From NCBI RefSeq assembly GCF_001043955.1, contig NZ_LABZ01000104.1, positions 1 to 54,939 on the forward strand: a stretch of DNA of 54,939 bases, read 5' to 3'. Both the position numbers and the translations under genes were made by a program. The notes below the pieces were generated by a model. That model did not search any database. It had not been told where the DNA came from and saw only the letters and a list, made by a program, of their open reading frames with translations. Numbering within the stretch: position 1 is the first letter of the stretch; the number at the start of each line of letters is the position of its first letter. This DNA comes from Methylobacterium tarhaniae. Lineage in GTDB: Bacteria > Pseudomonadota > Alphaproteobacteria > Rhizobiales > Beijerinckiaceae. Positions 8,428 to 21,328 of this stretch are shown here, piece after piece.

Positions 8428-9696
8428 ATGACGGTCGCCTATCTGGTCAACACCGCCCCGGTGACCAGCTCGACCTTCATCCGGCGCGAGATGGCGGCTT
8501 TGGAGGCGCAGGGCGTCACCGTTCGGCGCTTCGCGCTCCGGCGCTGGCACCAGCCCCTGGTCGATCCCGACGATGTCGCCGACCAGGCGCGCACCCACTA
8601 CATCCTCAGCGGCAACCTGCGCGGGCTCCTGGTCGCGGCGCTGAGCCAGGCGGTCACCGGCCCGGCGGCGCTCCTGCGAGGGGCCTGGCTCGCCGCCCGG
8701 CTCGCCCGTTCCGGAGGCGGCGCGGTGCGGCACGCGGCCTACTTCCTCGAGGCGGTGTACTTCCTGCGCGCCCTGCGCCGGGAGGGCATCGCCCATACCC
8801 ACGTGCATTTCTCGTCGAACGCCACCACGGTGGCGCTGATCGCCCGGACGATGGGCGGGCCGACCTACAGCTTCACGGCCCACGGCCCGGACGAGTTCCT
8901 CACCGCCACCGAGGACGGCCTCGCCCTCAAGCTGTCCGGCGCCGCCTTCGCGGTGGCGATCTCGAATTTCTGCCGCGGGCAGCTCCTGCGCTTCGGCGGA
9001 GCGCAGCACCGCGACCGGATCGCGGTGGCGCGCTGCGGCCTCGACCTCGAGGACTTCGTGCCCTCCGAGCGGCCGGCGGGAGCGAGCCGGACGCTGATCT
9101 GCGTCGGCCGGCTCTGCCCGCAGAAGGGGCAGGTCTACCTGCCGGGGGCGGTGGCGAGCCTGCGCCACACCGAGGCGCCGTTCCGGCTGGTGCTGATCGG
9201 CGACGGCGAGAGCCGCCCGGCGATCGAGGCCGAGATCGCCCGCCACGGCGTCGGCGACCTGATCGAGCTGCGCGGCTGGCGCAGCAGCGCCGAGGTGCGC
9301 GACGCCATCGCGGAATCCCGCGCCCTGGTCCTGCCGAGCTTCGCCGAGGGCCTGCCGATCGTGCTGCTCGAAGCCCTGGCGCTGGAGCGCCCGGTGGTGA
9401 CCACCACGGTAGCGGGCATCCCGGAGCTGGTCGACGACGCCTGCGGCCGCATCGTGCCCCCCGGCGACGGCGCGGCGCTGACGGGCGCCTTGCGCGACAT
9501 CCTGCGGGCCGACGACGCGACGCTCGCCGCGATGGGCCGGACGGGCCGCGCCCGCGTCGCCCGCCATCACGACCTGAGGACGCTGGCCACCACCCTGCGC
9601 GGCCTGTTCGCGGCGGCGATCGCCCGGGAGGGCAAGGCGACGGTGCGGGTGGCGCGGACCGCCCTGCGGCGGGAGGCGGCGGAGGCGGAATCGTGA
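8338..9696 (+). CDS. Family 4 glycosyltransferase
   Basis: This GT-B fold retaining glycosyltransferase has 452 residues from ATG 8338. The C-terminal half carries the donor site: TLICVGRLCPQKGQVYLPG, LVLIGDGESRPAIE, and the EX7E motif EGLPIVLLE at 337-345. The N-terminal half includes PVTSSTFIRREMAALEAQG and the HTHVHFS segment common in this family. The true start is uncertain. The family core begins at MTVAYLVNTAP (ATG 8428), and the 30 residues before it are a tandem repeat. The only purine-rich ribosome-binding candidate (GGGAG, about 12 bases upstream) belongs to ATG 8338. It is divergent from the NeuD-type gene. Confidence 0.88.
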   Translation: MTSASRTNASMTSASVTSASRTNGLGTTDPMTVAYLVNTAPVTSSTFIRREMAALEAQGVTVRRFALRRWHQPLVDPDDVADQARTHYILSGNLRGLLVAALSQAVTGPAALLRGAWLAARLARSGGGAVRHAAYFLEAVYFLRALRREGIAHTHVHFSSNATTVALIARTMGGPTYSFTAHGPDEFLTATEDGLALKLSGAAFAVAISNFCRGQLLRFGGAQHRDRIAVARCGLDLEDFVPSERPAGASRTLICVGRLCPQKGQVYLPGAVASLRHTEAPFRLVLIGDGESRPAIEAEIARHGVGDLIELRGWRSSAEVRDAIAESRALVLPSFAEGLPIVLLEALALERPVVTTTVAGIPELVDDACGRIVPPGDGAALTGALRDILRADDATLAAMGRTGRARVARHHDLRTLATTLRGLFAAAIAREGKATVRVARTALRREAAEAES

Positions 9697-9752
9697 GGCG
9701 CACAAGCCTCGACGATCGGTGGATTCTCTCGACAGGGCTGACACCGACCCCT

Positions 9753-9884
9753 GTCATTCCGGGGCCGCGATGGCGGAGCCCGGAATCCAGACACTCAGGT
9801 GGGAAAGAAAGGAGCGGGACGCCGCCCGCTGTTTTTCTGGAGAACCCCGCATTTCCGGGCTCTGCCTCGCGGCCCCGGAACGAC
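9753..9884. repeat. Inverted-repeat intergenic element, copy 1
   Basis: The left arm begins GTCATTCCGGGGCCGCG and runs to CCCGGAATCCAGA; the right arm ends CGCGGCCCCGGAACGAC, giving a long imperfect palindrome with a central spacer that contains AT-rich runs. Closely similar elements lie at 39754 and 49409. This copy sits between the convergent GT4 and GtrA genes, where it could end or stabilise both transcripts. Confidence 0.85.
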
Positions 9885-9919
9885 CCGGAGGGTGGCAGGC
9901 ATGTCGGGGACGAGCCCCC

Positions 9920-10342
9920 TCACCGCAGCCCCGACGCCTCCTCCGGCAGGGCCGGCACCGGCCGGGCCGCGAAGGTCCACATCCGGTGGCCGAGGAAGTT
10001 CCAGAACACCACCACGCCGGTCGCCATCACCTGGGCGGCGAGATAGGGCAGGCCGAGGCCGCGGGTGAGCCCCGCCATGATCAGCCAGGTCAGCCCGAAG
10101 CCGATCGCCGCCACGATGCCGAAGCGCCAGGTCGCCTCGGCATGGGGGCGCGCGCTGGCATAGGTCAGGCGGCGGTTGAGCCCGTAGGAGACCACCGCCC
10201 CGGCGAGGTAGCCGGCGAGCGCCGCCCGCACCGGGTCGGCGCGGCCGACCTCGACCAGGGTGGCGAGCAGGCCGTAATGGACCCCGAGCGCCGCGAGGCT
10301 GACCCCGATATAGGCCGCGAATTGCCGTGCGAGGGCCGCCAT
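9920..10342 (-). CDS. GtrA-family membrane protein
   Basis: This 140-residue protein has four hydrophobic helices: FAAYIGVSLAALGVHYGLLA, ALAGYLAGAVVSYGLN, FGIVAAIGFGLTWLIMAGL and LAAQVMATGVVVFWNFLGH. The phrases SYGLNRRLTY and FWNFLGHRMWTF are the GtrA/DPMS-like signatures. GtrA proteins are thought to help flip polyprenyl-phosphate sugars for surface-glycan decoration, which fits the neighbouring glycosyltransferase and flippase genes. I chose ATG 10342; a GTG at 10432 would add 30 residues with no family support. It is transcribed toward the inverted-repeat element at 9753-9884. Confidence 0.82.
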   Translation of the reverse strand: MAALARQFAAYIGVSLAALGVHYGLLATLVEVGRADPVRAALAGYLAGAVVSYGLNRRLTYASARPHAEATWRFGIVAAIGFGLTWLIMAGLTRGLGLPYLAAQVMATGVVVFWNFLGHRMWTFAARPVPALPEEASGLR

Positions 10343-10494
10343 GGCGGCGGCGTTCCACGGGTTCGATCTCGGTTCGCTCGCCACGACGCAGCTCGACCAC
10401 ACGATCAGGTTCGACGAGGCGGCCGATGCCACCCCGCTGCCTGTCTAGCGCCCGGCACTGAACCGAAGATGACCCGAAAGCGGCGGAGCCGGGG

Positions 10495-11280
10495 TCATCC
10501 TTGCAGGCGGGCCGCCACCTTTCGGCTGAGCCAGCGCGGCATCAGGCGGGCGCCGAGCACCGCCGCCCGGTTGGCCGCGCCGGGGATCACCACCGCCCGC
10601 CCGGCGAGGTGGCCGGCGACCGCGGCGCGCGCCACCGCCTCGGGCTTCATCACGTTGCCGGTGAAGCGCTTGGTGCCGCCGACATCGGCCCGCTCCGTGA
10701 ATTCCGTCGCGGTGGCGCCGGGACAGACGGCCGTGACGACGACCCCGTACGGCCGCGCCTCCTCGTAGAGGGCTTCCGAGAGCGACAGGAGATAGGCCTT
10801 GCTGGCGTAGTAGGCGGCCATGTTGGGGCCCGGCAGGTAGGCGACCGTCGAGGCGACGTTGAGGATGCCGCCGTCCCGCCGCGCGACCAGGCCGGGCAGC
10901 ACCAGGCAGCTGAGGATCGTCGGGGCGGCGACGTTCACCGCCACCATCTCGGCTTGGTCGCGGGCCGGCAGGGCACCGAACCGGCCGCGCAGGCCGAAGC
11001 CGGCATTGTTGACGAGGGTGTGCAGGGTGATGCCCCGGGCCTCGATCGCCGCGACCAGCCCCTCGGCGGCACCCGGCACCGCGAGATCGGCCGGCACCAC
11101 CGCGACCGGCACCGGCAGCTCCGCGGCCAGGGCCTCCAGGCGCTCGCCGCGCCGGGCGCTCAGCACCAGCGGCCGTCCCAGGCGGGCGAAGGCCTGGGCG
11201 ATCTCCAGGCCGATCCCGCTCGACGCGCCGGTGACCAGCGTCCAGCGCGCATCTCCCCCAATGTCCACGTGGTCGGTCAC
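10495..11280 (-). CDS. Short-chain dehydrogenase/reductase
   Basis: This 261-residue classical SDR has the cofactor motif TGASSGIG near residue 17, NNAG near 90, and the catalytic set Ser (LNVASTVAYL), Tyr and Lys (YYASK) in the usual order, then the PG segment CPGATATEFTE. An Arg at the end of strand 2 (LSARR) suggests NADP(H) preference. The C-terminus is basic (MPRWLSRKVAARLQG) and may touch the membrane. The start is GTG 11280, with GGGGAAGGG upstream on the coding strand. It is divergent from carB with about 150 bases between them. The substrate cannot be read from the sequence. Confidence 0.87.
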   Translation of the reverse strand: MTDHVDIGGDARWTLVTGASSGIGLEIAQAFARLGRPLVLSARRGERLEALAAELPVPVAVVPADLAVPGAAEGLVAAIEARGITLHTLVNNAGFGLRGRFGALPARDQAEMVAVNVAAPTILSCLVLPGLVARRDGGILNVASTVAYLPGPNMAAYYASKAYLLSLSEALYEEARPYGVVVTAVCPGATATEFTERADVGGTKRFTGNVMKPEAVARAAVAGHLAGRAVVIPGAANRAAVLGARLMPRWLSRKVAARLQG

Positions 11281-11431
11281 GCCCTTCCCCTGATCTGTTC
11301 GCCTATGCTAAGGGCGCCCAACGCAATCCCCGCCGCTTCCGTACGTTCCGCTCCCGCCTCGAAGCCCTGCCGGGCCCTAGACGCCGGATCCGAGGAACGA
11401 GGCAGCGCGCCGCACGAGTCTGAAGCGTCCG

Positions 11432-14905
<3,474 letters not shown>

Positions 14906-14968
14906 AGTCGAAAGGCCGCGGACGAGACCTATCTCATCCCTCGCGCCCGCGCGAGACAATCGGAAACA

Positions 14969-15002
14969 GGCCCGGTCGGGAGGCTTACCCTCCCGCCGGG
15001 CC
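14969..15002 (+). terminator. Strong hairpin between carB and greA
   Basis: GGCCCGGTCGGGAGG (14969-14983) pairs with CCTCCCGCCGGGCC (14989-15002) around a short loop with a single bulge, and is followed by GATTATTT. It looks like an intrinsic terminator with a weak T-run. It ends only 27 bases before the greA start, so it may be a carB terminator read through into greA, or a leader attenuator of greA. Confidence 0.65.
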
Positions 15003-15029
15003 GATTATTTGTGACGCGAGACGACGACG

Positions 15030-15506
15030 ATGGACAAGGTTCCGATCACGGTACGGGGATTCGCGGCTCTGGAGGCGGAGCTGAAGCGCCGCCAGCAGGA
15101 GGAGCGTCCCCGGATCATCCAGGCGATCGCGGAGGCCCGCGCGCTCGGCGACCTGTCGGAGAACGCCGAGTACCACGCCGCCAAGGAAGCGCAGTCCCAC
15201 AACGAGGGCCGGGTGCTCGAACTGGAGAGCCTGATCTCCCGCGCCGAGGTCATCGACGTGTCGAAGCTCTCGGGGACCAAGGTCAAGTTCGGTGCCACCG
15301 TCAAGCTGATCGACGAGGATACCGAGGAGGAGAAGACCTACCAGATCGTCGGCGAGCCCGAGGCCGACGTGCATGCCGGCCGGGTCTCGATCACCTCGCC
15401 GATCGCCCGCGCGCTGATCGGCAAGGCCGTCGGCGACACCGTCGAGGTCGTCACCCCGGGCGGCGGCAAGTCCTACGAGATCACCGGCATCCAGTTCGGC
15501 GCCTGA
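15030..15506 (+). CDS. greA: Transcription elongation factor GreA
   Basis: This 158-residue protein is of standard family length. GreA enters the RNA polymerase secondary channel and triggers cleavage of backtracked RNA. The N-terminal coiled coil (residues of about 5-75) carries the tip acidic pair in [18 protein letters not shown]. The C-terminal FKBP-like domain ends [19 protein letters not shown] and [13 protein letters not shown], as in typical GreA. The ATG at 15030 follows a GACGACGACG purine-rich stretch. It is downstream of carB on the same strand, separated by the hairpin at 14969-15002. Confidence 0.97.
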   Translation: MDKVPITVRGFAALEAELKRRQQEERPRIIQAIAEARALGDLSENAEYHAAKEAQSHNEGRVLELESLISRAEVIDVSKLSGTKVKFGATVKLIDEDTEEEKTYQIVGEPEADVHAGRVSITSPIARALIGKAVGDTVEVVTPGGGKSYEITGIQFGA

Positions 15507-15640
15507 GCAACCGAGATCCGTTCGGCGGCCGACACGCCGTAGGCCGTTCCTCGCCCGAGCGAAGCGTTGCCGGAACGGCGTCCTGGGTCTATCTCGGCCC
15601 TCACGAGGTGGCCCCGTCGGGCGCCGTGGAGACGATCCGG

Positions 15641-16165
15641 ATGCTGCGCTGGTGCAAGTCCTTGATCAGCAAGACCCTGATCGCGGCCGCCCTTCTGGCG
15701 GCCGCCCTGCCTGCGAGCGCACAGGACGGGACGCTGCCACCGGGAACACGCTTCTCCGGCATCCAGGTCGATGTCCGACCCCTCCTCGCCACCGGCCTCA
15801 ATGTCTATGCCGAGCGGGTGCGGGCCGAGTTGCAGGCGGCGCTGACCCGGACCTTCGCCGACCGCGTCGGCGGTCCCGGCCCGGTCCTGGTGGTGCGGGT
15901 GACCGGACTCTCGCTCAATCCCTATGCCGGCAGCGAGACCCGCGACGGCCGCGGCGGCGGCAACGCCACCAACACCGACTATCTCGAAGGCGAAGCCCTG
16001 GTGGTCGACCGCCGCGGCACCGTGCTGCTGCGCCACCCCCAGCTCTCGGCCACCAATGCCAGTTCGGGCGGGGCGTGGTACGACCCGGCCTCGGAGCGGC
16101 GGCGGGTGACGTATATCGCCGGGCACTATGCGCAGTGGCTGCGGCGGGGTCTGGGGCTCGATTGA
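15641..16165 (+). CDS. Small secreted protein of unknown function
   Basis: This 174-residue protein has a clear Sec signal peptide (MLRWCKSLISKTLIAAALLAAALPASAQD, cut after ASA near residue 27). The mature part of about 145 residues is soluble, with alternating strands and one amphipathic helix (YAERVRAELQAALTRTFADRV), a Gly/Asn-rich loop (DGRGGGNATNTDYLEG) and a C-terminal AHYAQWLRR-like helix near its end. I recognise no family with confidence; the layout resembles small periplasmic proteins with one helix packed on a beta sheet. A GTG at 15626 would add five residues and cannot be excluded. It stands alone between greA and the hairpin-rich xoxF leader. Confidence 0.75.
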   Translation: MLRWCKSLISKTLIAAALLAAALPASAQDGTLPPGTRFSGIQVDVRPLLATGLNVYAERVRAELQAALTRTFADRVGGPGPVLVVRVTGLSLNPYAGSETRDGRGGGNATNTDYLEGEALVVDRRGTVLLRHPQLSATNASSGGAWYDPASERRRVTYIAGHYAQWLRRGLGLD

Positions 16166-16695
16166 GGCGGCGCCGGGGCTGCGCGAGCAAGGGCCGGCCC
16201 ATGGTGAGGCGGGCCCCCGTGTCGAGCCTCCCGCTGAAACGGAACCAAAGGTCATTTTTGGCGACCTTTGGCGTCATACGAAAACCGATTCATTGCTTCG
16301 CAATGCGGATTTCGGCTTCGCTCAGGCGTGTGGAGCCATTAGCTCCACCGCGCGAGACCGAGAGAGAGACCAAGCCGTGAACAAGGCCAGCGTGTTGGCG
16401 CACGCCGCGCCGCCGGGCTTTCGCGCCCCGCATCCTGCACTGGCGAGCTTGTCCAACGCACTCTCACACTCCGGCACAGGGGGATGCCGGTCCGACGAGA
16501 GAGCATTTTGCCGTAGAGGAATTCAAGAATCATAATTCATGAACTTCAGGCGACTGAGCAATAAATCGCCGATTGCTCACTCTATTCTGAGTTGAATCAC
16601 CATCATTCGAAATTTTTTTCACGAATAATTGGAACAAGAGGGTATCTTTGATCGGCCGATGCGGCGGGCACCTCCCGATTCGTGAGAATGCGCTA
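16166..16695. other. Hairpin-rich and then AT-rich leader upstream of xoxF
   Basis: No convincing gene lies in these 530 bases. Three hairpins follow one another: 16245-16271 (CCAAAGGTC / GACCTTTGG), 16279-16314 (CGAAAaCCGattCATTG / CAATGCGGaTTTCG) and 16331-16347 (TGGAGC / GCTCCA). From about 16515 to 16645 the sequence becomes unusually AT-rich for this genome (for example AAATTTTTTTCACGAATAAT), with a TTCATGAA palindrome near 16545. This is probably the xoxF promoter and untranslated leader; I could not fix -35 and -10 boxes. Confidence 0.55.
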
Positions 16696-18507
16696 ATGAA
16701 ATCCGTTCCTTTCCTTGGTTCCGCCCTCGCGGCCATCAGCCTGTCCGGCCTCACGGCAGCCCAGGCCAACGATGATGTACTGCAACGCCAAGCCAATCCG
16801 GCCGAGCATGTGCTTCAGACCGTCGACTACAGCAACACCAGATATTCAAAGCTGGACCAGATCAACGCCGGCAACGTCAAGAAACTCCAAGTTGCCTGGA
16901 CATTCTCGACCGGCGTCCTGCGCGGCCACGAGGGCGCGCCCCTCGTCGTCGGCAACATGATGTACGTCCACACCCCGTTTCCGAACATCGTCTATGCCCT
17001 CGACCTCGACAAAGAGGGTATGATCGTTTGGAAGTACGAGCCGAAGCAGGATTCGAACGTCATCCCGGTCATGTGCTGTGACACGGTCAACCGCGGTCTC
17101 GCCTATGCCGACGGCAACGTCATCCTTCATCAAGCCGACACCACCCTCGTTTCTCTCGACGCCAAGACCGGCAAGGTGAACTGGTCCGTCGTCAACGGCG
17201 ATCCCAAGCGCGGCGAGACCAACACCGCCACCGTCATGCCCGTGAAGGACAAGGTCATCGTCGGCATCGGCGGCGGGGAATACGGCGTCCGCTGCCACCT
17301 GACCGCCTACGATGCGAAGACCGGCAAGATGGTCTGGCGGGGCTATTCCACCGGCCCCGACAGCGACCTGCTCGTCGATCCGGCGAAGACCACGGCGCTC
17401 GGCAAGCCGATCGGCAAGGATTCCTCGATCAACAGCTGGGAAGGCGACCAGTGGAAGACCGGCGGGGGCTGCACCTGGGGCTGGTACTCCTACGATCCCA
17501 AGCTCGACCTGATGTATTACGGCTCCGGCAATCCCTCGACCTGGAACCCGGTCCAGCGTCCGGGCGACAACAAGTGGTCGATGACCATCTGGGCGCGCAA
17601 CCCCGATACCGGCATGGCCAAGTGGGTCTACCAGATGACCCCGCACGACGAATGGGACTATGACGGCGTCAACGAGATGATCCTGACGGATCAGACGTTC
17701 GGCGGCCGGGAACGGCCCCTCCTCACGCATTTCGATCGCAACGGCTTCGCCTACACCATGGATCGCGCCACCGGCGAGCTTCTGGTCGCCGAGAAGTACG
17801 ATCCGGCCGTGAACTGGGCGTCCAAGGTCGACATGGATAAGACGTCCAAAACGTATGGCCGTCCGGTCGTCGTCGACCGCTACTCGCCGGAACAGAACGG
17901 CGAGGACACCAACACCAAGGCGATCTGCCCCGCCTCCCTCGGCAGCAAGGACCAGCAGCCGGCGGCCTTCTCGCCCAAGACCGGCCTGTTCTACGTGCCA
18001 GGCAACCACGTTTGCATGGATTTCGAACCGTTCCGGGTCAGCTACACGGCAGGCCAGCCCTTCGTGGGCGCGACCCTGGCCATGTATCCCGCCCCCGACA
18101 GCCATGGCGGCATGGGTCAGTTCACGGCCTGGGACAACATCGAGGGAAAGATCGTCTGGTCGAACCCGGAGCCGTTCTCGGTCTGGTCCGGAGCGCTCGC
18201 GACCGCCGGTGACGTCGTGTTCTACGGCACACTGGAAGGCTACCTGAAGGCCGTCGATGCCAAGACTGGCAAGGAACTCTACAAGTTCAAGACGCCGTCC
18301 GGTATCGTCGGCAACGTGATGACCTACCAGCACAAGGGAAAGCAGTATATCGGAGTCCTGTCGGGAGTCGGTGGCTGGGCCGGCATCGGCCTCGCGGCCG
18401 GACTGACCGACCCGAATGCCGGGCTCGGTGCGGTGGGCGGCTATACGGCCCTGTCCCAGTACACCAATCTCGGTGGTCAGCTCACGGTCTTCTCGCTGCC
18501 GCAATAA
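16696..18507 (+). CDS. xoxF: Lanthanide-dependent PQQ methanol dehydrogenase XoxF
   Basis: This 603-residue periplasmic quinoprotein oxidises methanol (and often formaldehyde) and passes electrons to a c-type cytochrome. The signal peptide [20 protein letters not shown] is cut after AQA near residue 24. The vicinal disulfide of methanol dehydrogenases is Cys127-Cys128. The metal site reads Glu195 (GGEYGVR), Asn279 ([10 protein letters not shown]), the catalytic base Asp321 and Asp323 in WDYDGVNE. Asp323 is the extra ligand that marks lanthanide enzymes; calcium-type MxaF has Ala there. An upstream in-frame extension to 16648 lacks signal-peptide character, so ATG 16696 is the start. No xoxG, xoxJ or PQQ genes are in the window. 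Codons are somewhat less GC-rich than in neighbours. Confidence 0.96.
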   Translation: MKSVPFLGSALAAISLSGLTAAQANDDVLQRQANPAEHVLQTVDYSNTRYSKLDQINAGNVKKLQVAWTFSTGVLRGHEGAPLVVGNMMYVHTPFPNIVYALDLDKEGMIVWKYEPKQDSNVIPVMCCDTVNRGLAYADGNVILHQADTTLVSLDAKTGKVNWSVVNGDPKRGETNTATVMPVKDKVIVGIGGGEYGVRCHLTAYDAKTGKMVWRGYSTGPDSDLLVDPAKTTALGKPIGKDSSINSWEGDQWKTGGGCTWGWYSYDPKLDLMYYGSGNPSTWNPVQRPGDNKWSMTIWARNPDTGMAKWVYQMTPHDEWDYDGVNEMILTDQTFGGRERPLLTHFDRNGFAYTMDRATGELLVAEKYDPAVNWASKVDMDKTSKTYGRPVVVDRYSPEQNGEDTNTKAICPASLGSKDQQPAAFSPKTGLFYVPGNHVCMDFEPFRVSYTAGQPFVGATLAMYPAPDSHGGMGQFTAWDNIEGKIVWSNPEPFSVWSGALATAGDVVFYGTLEGYLKAVDAKTGKELYKFKTPSGIVGNVMTYQHKGKQYIGVLSGVGGWAGIGLAAGLTDPNAGLGAVGGYTALSQYTNLGGQLTVFSLPQ

Positions 18508-18518
18508 CACCGTCGCGC

Positions 18519-18560
18519 AACGCCCGCCCGTGCCGGCGTACCGGGCGCGGGCCGGGCGTT
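18519..18560 (+). terminator. Hairpin after xoxF
   Basis: AACGCCCGCCCG (18519-18530) and CGGGCCGGGCGTT (18548-18560) form a GC-rich stem eleven bases after the xoxF stop, with an inner CCGG-rich loop. There is no T-run, so it may act as a transcript 3'-end stabiliser or Rho-assisted stop rather than a classical intrinsic terminator. Confidence 0.5.
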
Positions 18561-18705
18561 CTCACGACATCCCTCGATCCGGCCCTGGCGCGACCAAGCG
18601 AGGCGCAACACTGGCTGATGGAGTGGCTTGTCCTGTCGCGGCTCGTCATGTGAGGAATCGGCATGCGGCGGGGATGACGCCAGCCCCGCCAGCCGGACGC
18701 GCGCG

Positions 18706-19605
18706 ATGGAACTCAAGTGGATCGAGGACTTCCTGAGCCTCGCCGAGACCCGCAGCTTCTCGCGCTCGGCGGAAAGCCGCGCCGTCACCCAGTCGGCCTT
18801 CAGCCGGCGCATCCGCTCGCTCGAAGTCTGGCTCGGGACCGCGCTCCTCGACCGCAGCACCTACCCGATCACGCTCACCGCCGACGGGCGCCAGTTCCTC
18901 GAGACCGCCGAGGAGGTGGTGCGGCTCCTGACCTTGAGCCGGGCCGACTTCCGCGCCCGCAGCGACGGGGCCGGGCTTCCGGTGGTGACGATCACGGCGC
19001 TCCACTCGCTCTGCCTGTCGTTCCTGCCGCGCTGGCTCGGCCGCATCCGCGACGCCCTCGGTCCCGTGGCGAGCCGGGTGCTGCCGGACAACTTCAACAT
19101 CTGCGTCCAGGCGCTGGTCGAGGGCGGCTACGACCTGCTCCTGACCTACCACCATCCGGGCATCCCGATCCCGCTCGATCCCGAGCGCTATCCCTGCCGG
19201 ATCGTCGGCCGCGACAGCCTGGCGGCGGTGGCCTCCCCCCGCGGGCTGGTGCCGGACGCCAGGGGCCGCCTGCCGCTGCTGCAATATTCCCGCGGCTCGT
19301 TCCTCGGCCGCCTCGCCGGGATCGCGCAGGGCGGTGAGGACGCGCCCGCGACCTATCCGGTCCATACCAACGAGAACTCGATGGCCGAGGCCCTGCGCTC
19401 GATGGCGCTCGGCGGCCACGGCATCGCCTGGCTGCCGCGCAGCCTGGTCGAGGCCGAGATCCGCGCCGGGGCGCTGACGGTGCTCGGCCGCGAGATGCCG
19501 ATGGACATCCGGCTCTACCGCAGCGCCGAGCGCCACCGGTCGTTTCTGGACGAGGTCTGGGCCGTCGCCGCGGAGGACCCGCCAAACTATTCGGATCCGG
19601 AATAG
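18706..19605 (+). CDS. LysR-family transcriptional regulator
   Basis: This 299-residue regulator has the N-terminal winged helix-turn-helix of LysR proteins: MELKWIEDFLSLAETRSFSR, then SRAVTQSAFSRRIRSLEVWL and LLDRSTYPITLTADGRQFL (residues 1-62). A periplasmic-binding-like effector domain follows, with the usual AEALRSMALGGHGIAWLPRS loop near the end. The ATG at 18706 is the family start; longer in-frame sequence upstream is not conserved in style. It lies between xoxF and aspA on the same strand, 189 bases before aspA. The more natural target is aspA and the symporter gene, by analogy with LysR genes next to amino-acid catabolic genes, but this is inference. Confidence 0.9.
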   Translation: MELKWIEDFLSLAETRSFSRSAESRAVTQSAFSRRIRSLEVWLGTALLDRSTYPITLTADGRQFLETAEEVVRLLTLSRADFRARSDGAGLPVVTITALHSLCLSFLPRWLGRIRDALGPVASRVLPDNFNICVQALVEGGYDLLLTYHHPGIPIPLDPERYPCRIVGRDSLAAVASPRGLVPDARGRLPLLQYSRGSFLGRLAGIAQGGEDAPATYPVHTNENSMAEALRSMALGGHGIAWLPRSLVEAEIRAGALTVLGREMPMDIRLYRSAERHRSFLDEVWAVAAEDPPNYSDPE

Positions 19606-19794
19606 TTCTTGGCAAACATAGCATTGGCGCAGTGTCGCGGCCGGGATTATTCCGCCGCCATCCGGTGACGGCGCCGCGGGTTCTCGACGAACCGGCCGGC
19701 GCCAGTCCCGGCCCCTCGTCCCTTCGACGTGGCCTTGAAGCCCCTGCCCGCCCCCCGGCGGGCGGGATCGCGGCTGCATGTCAGGAGAGTTGTC

Positions 19795-21210
<1,416 letters not shown>

Positions 21211-21328
21211 CGCCTCGCCACACCATCACGGACGGAAACGCCAGACATCCGCGGGAAACCTCGGGCGCGCGAGATCGCGCCCGGGGACCTTGCCGCACAT
21301 CCGTTCACCCTTGGGAGGAACACGAGAA

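Noticed and set aside
9753..9884. Insertion sequence remnant
   Set aside because: No transposase frame or target duplication is visible; three short copies with conserved arms and unrelated centres fit a REP-like intergenic element.
16339..16533. Small minus-strand gene in the xoxF leader
   Set aside because: Only 64 codons, no family, no ribosome binding site, and it overlaps the hairpin cluster.
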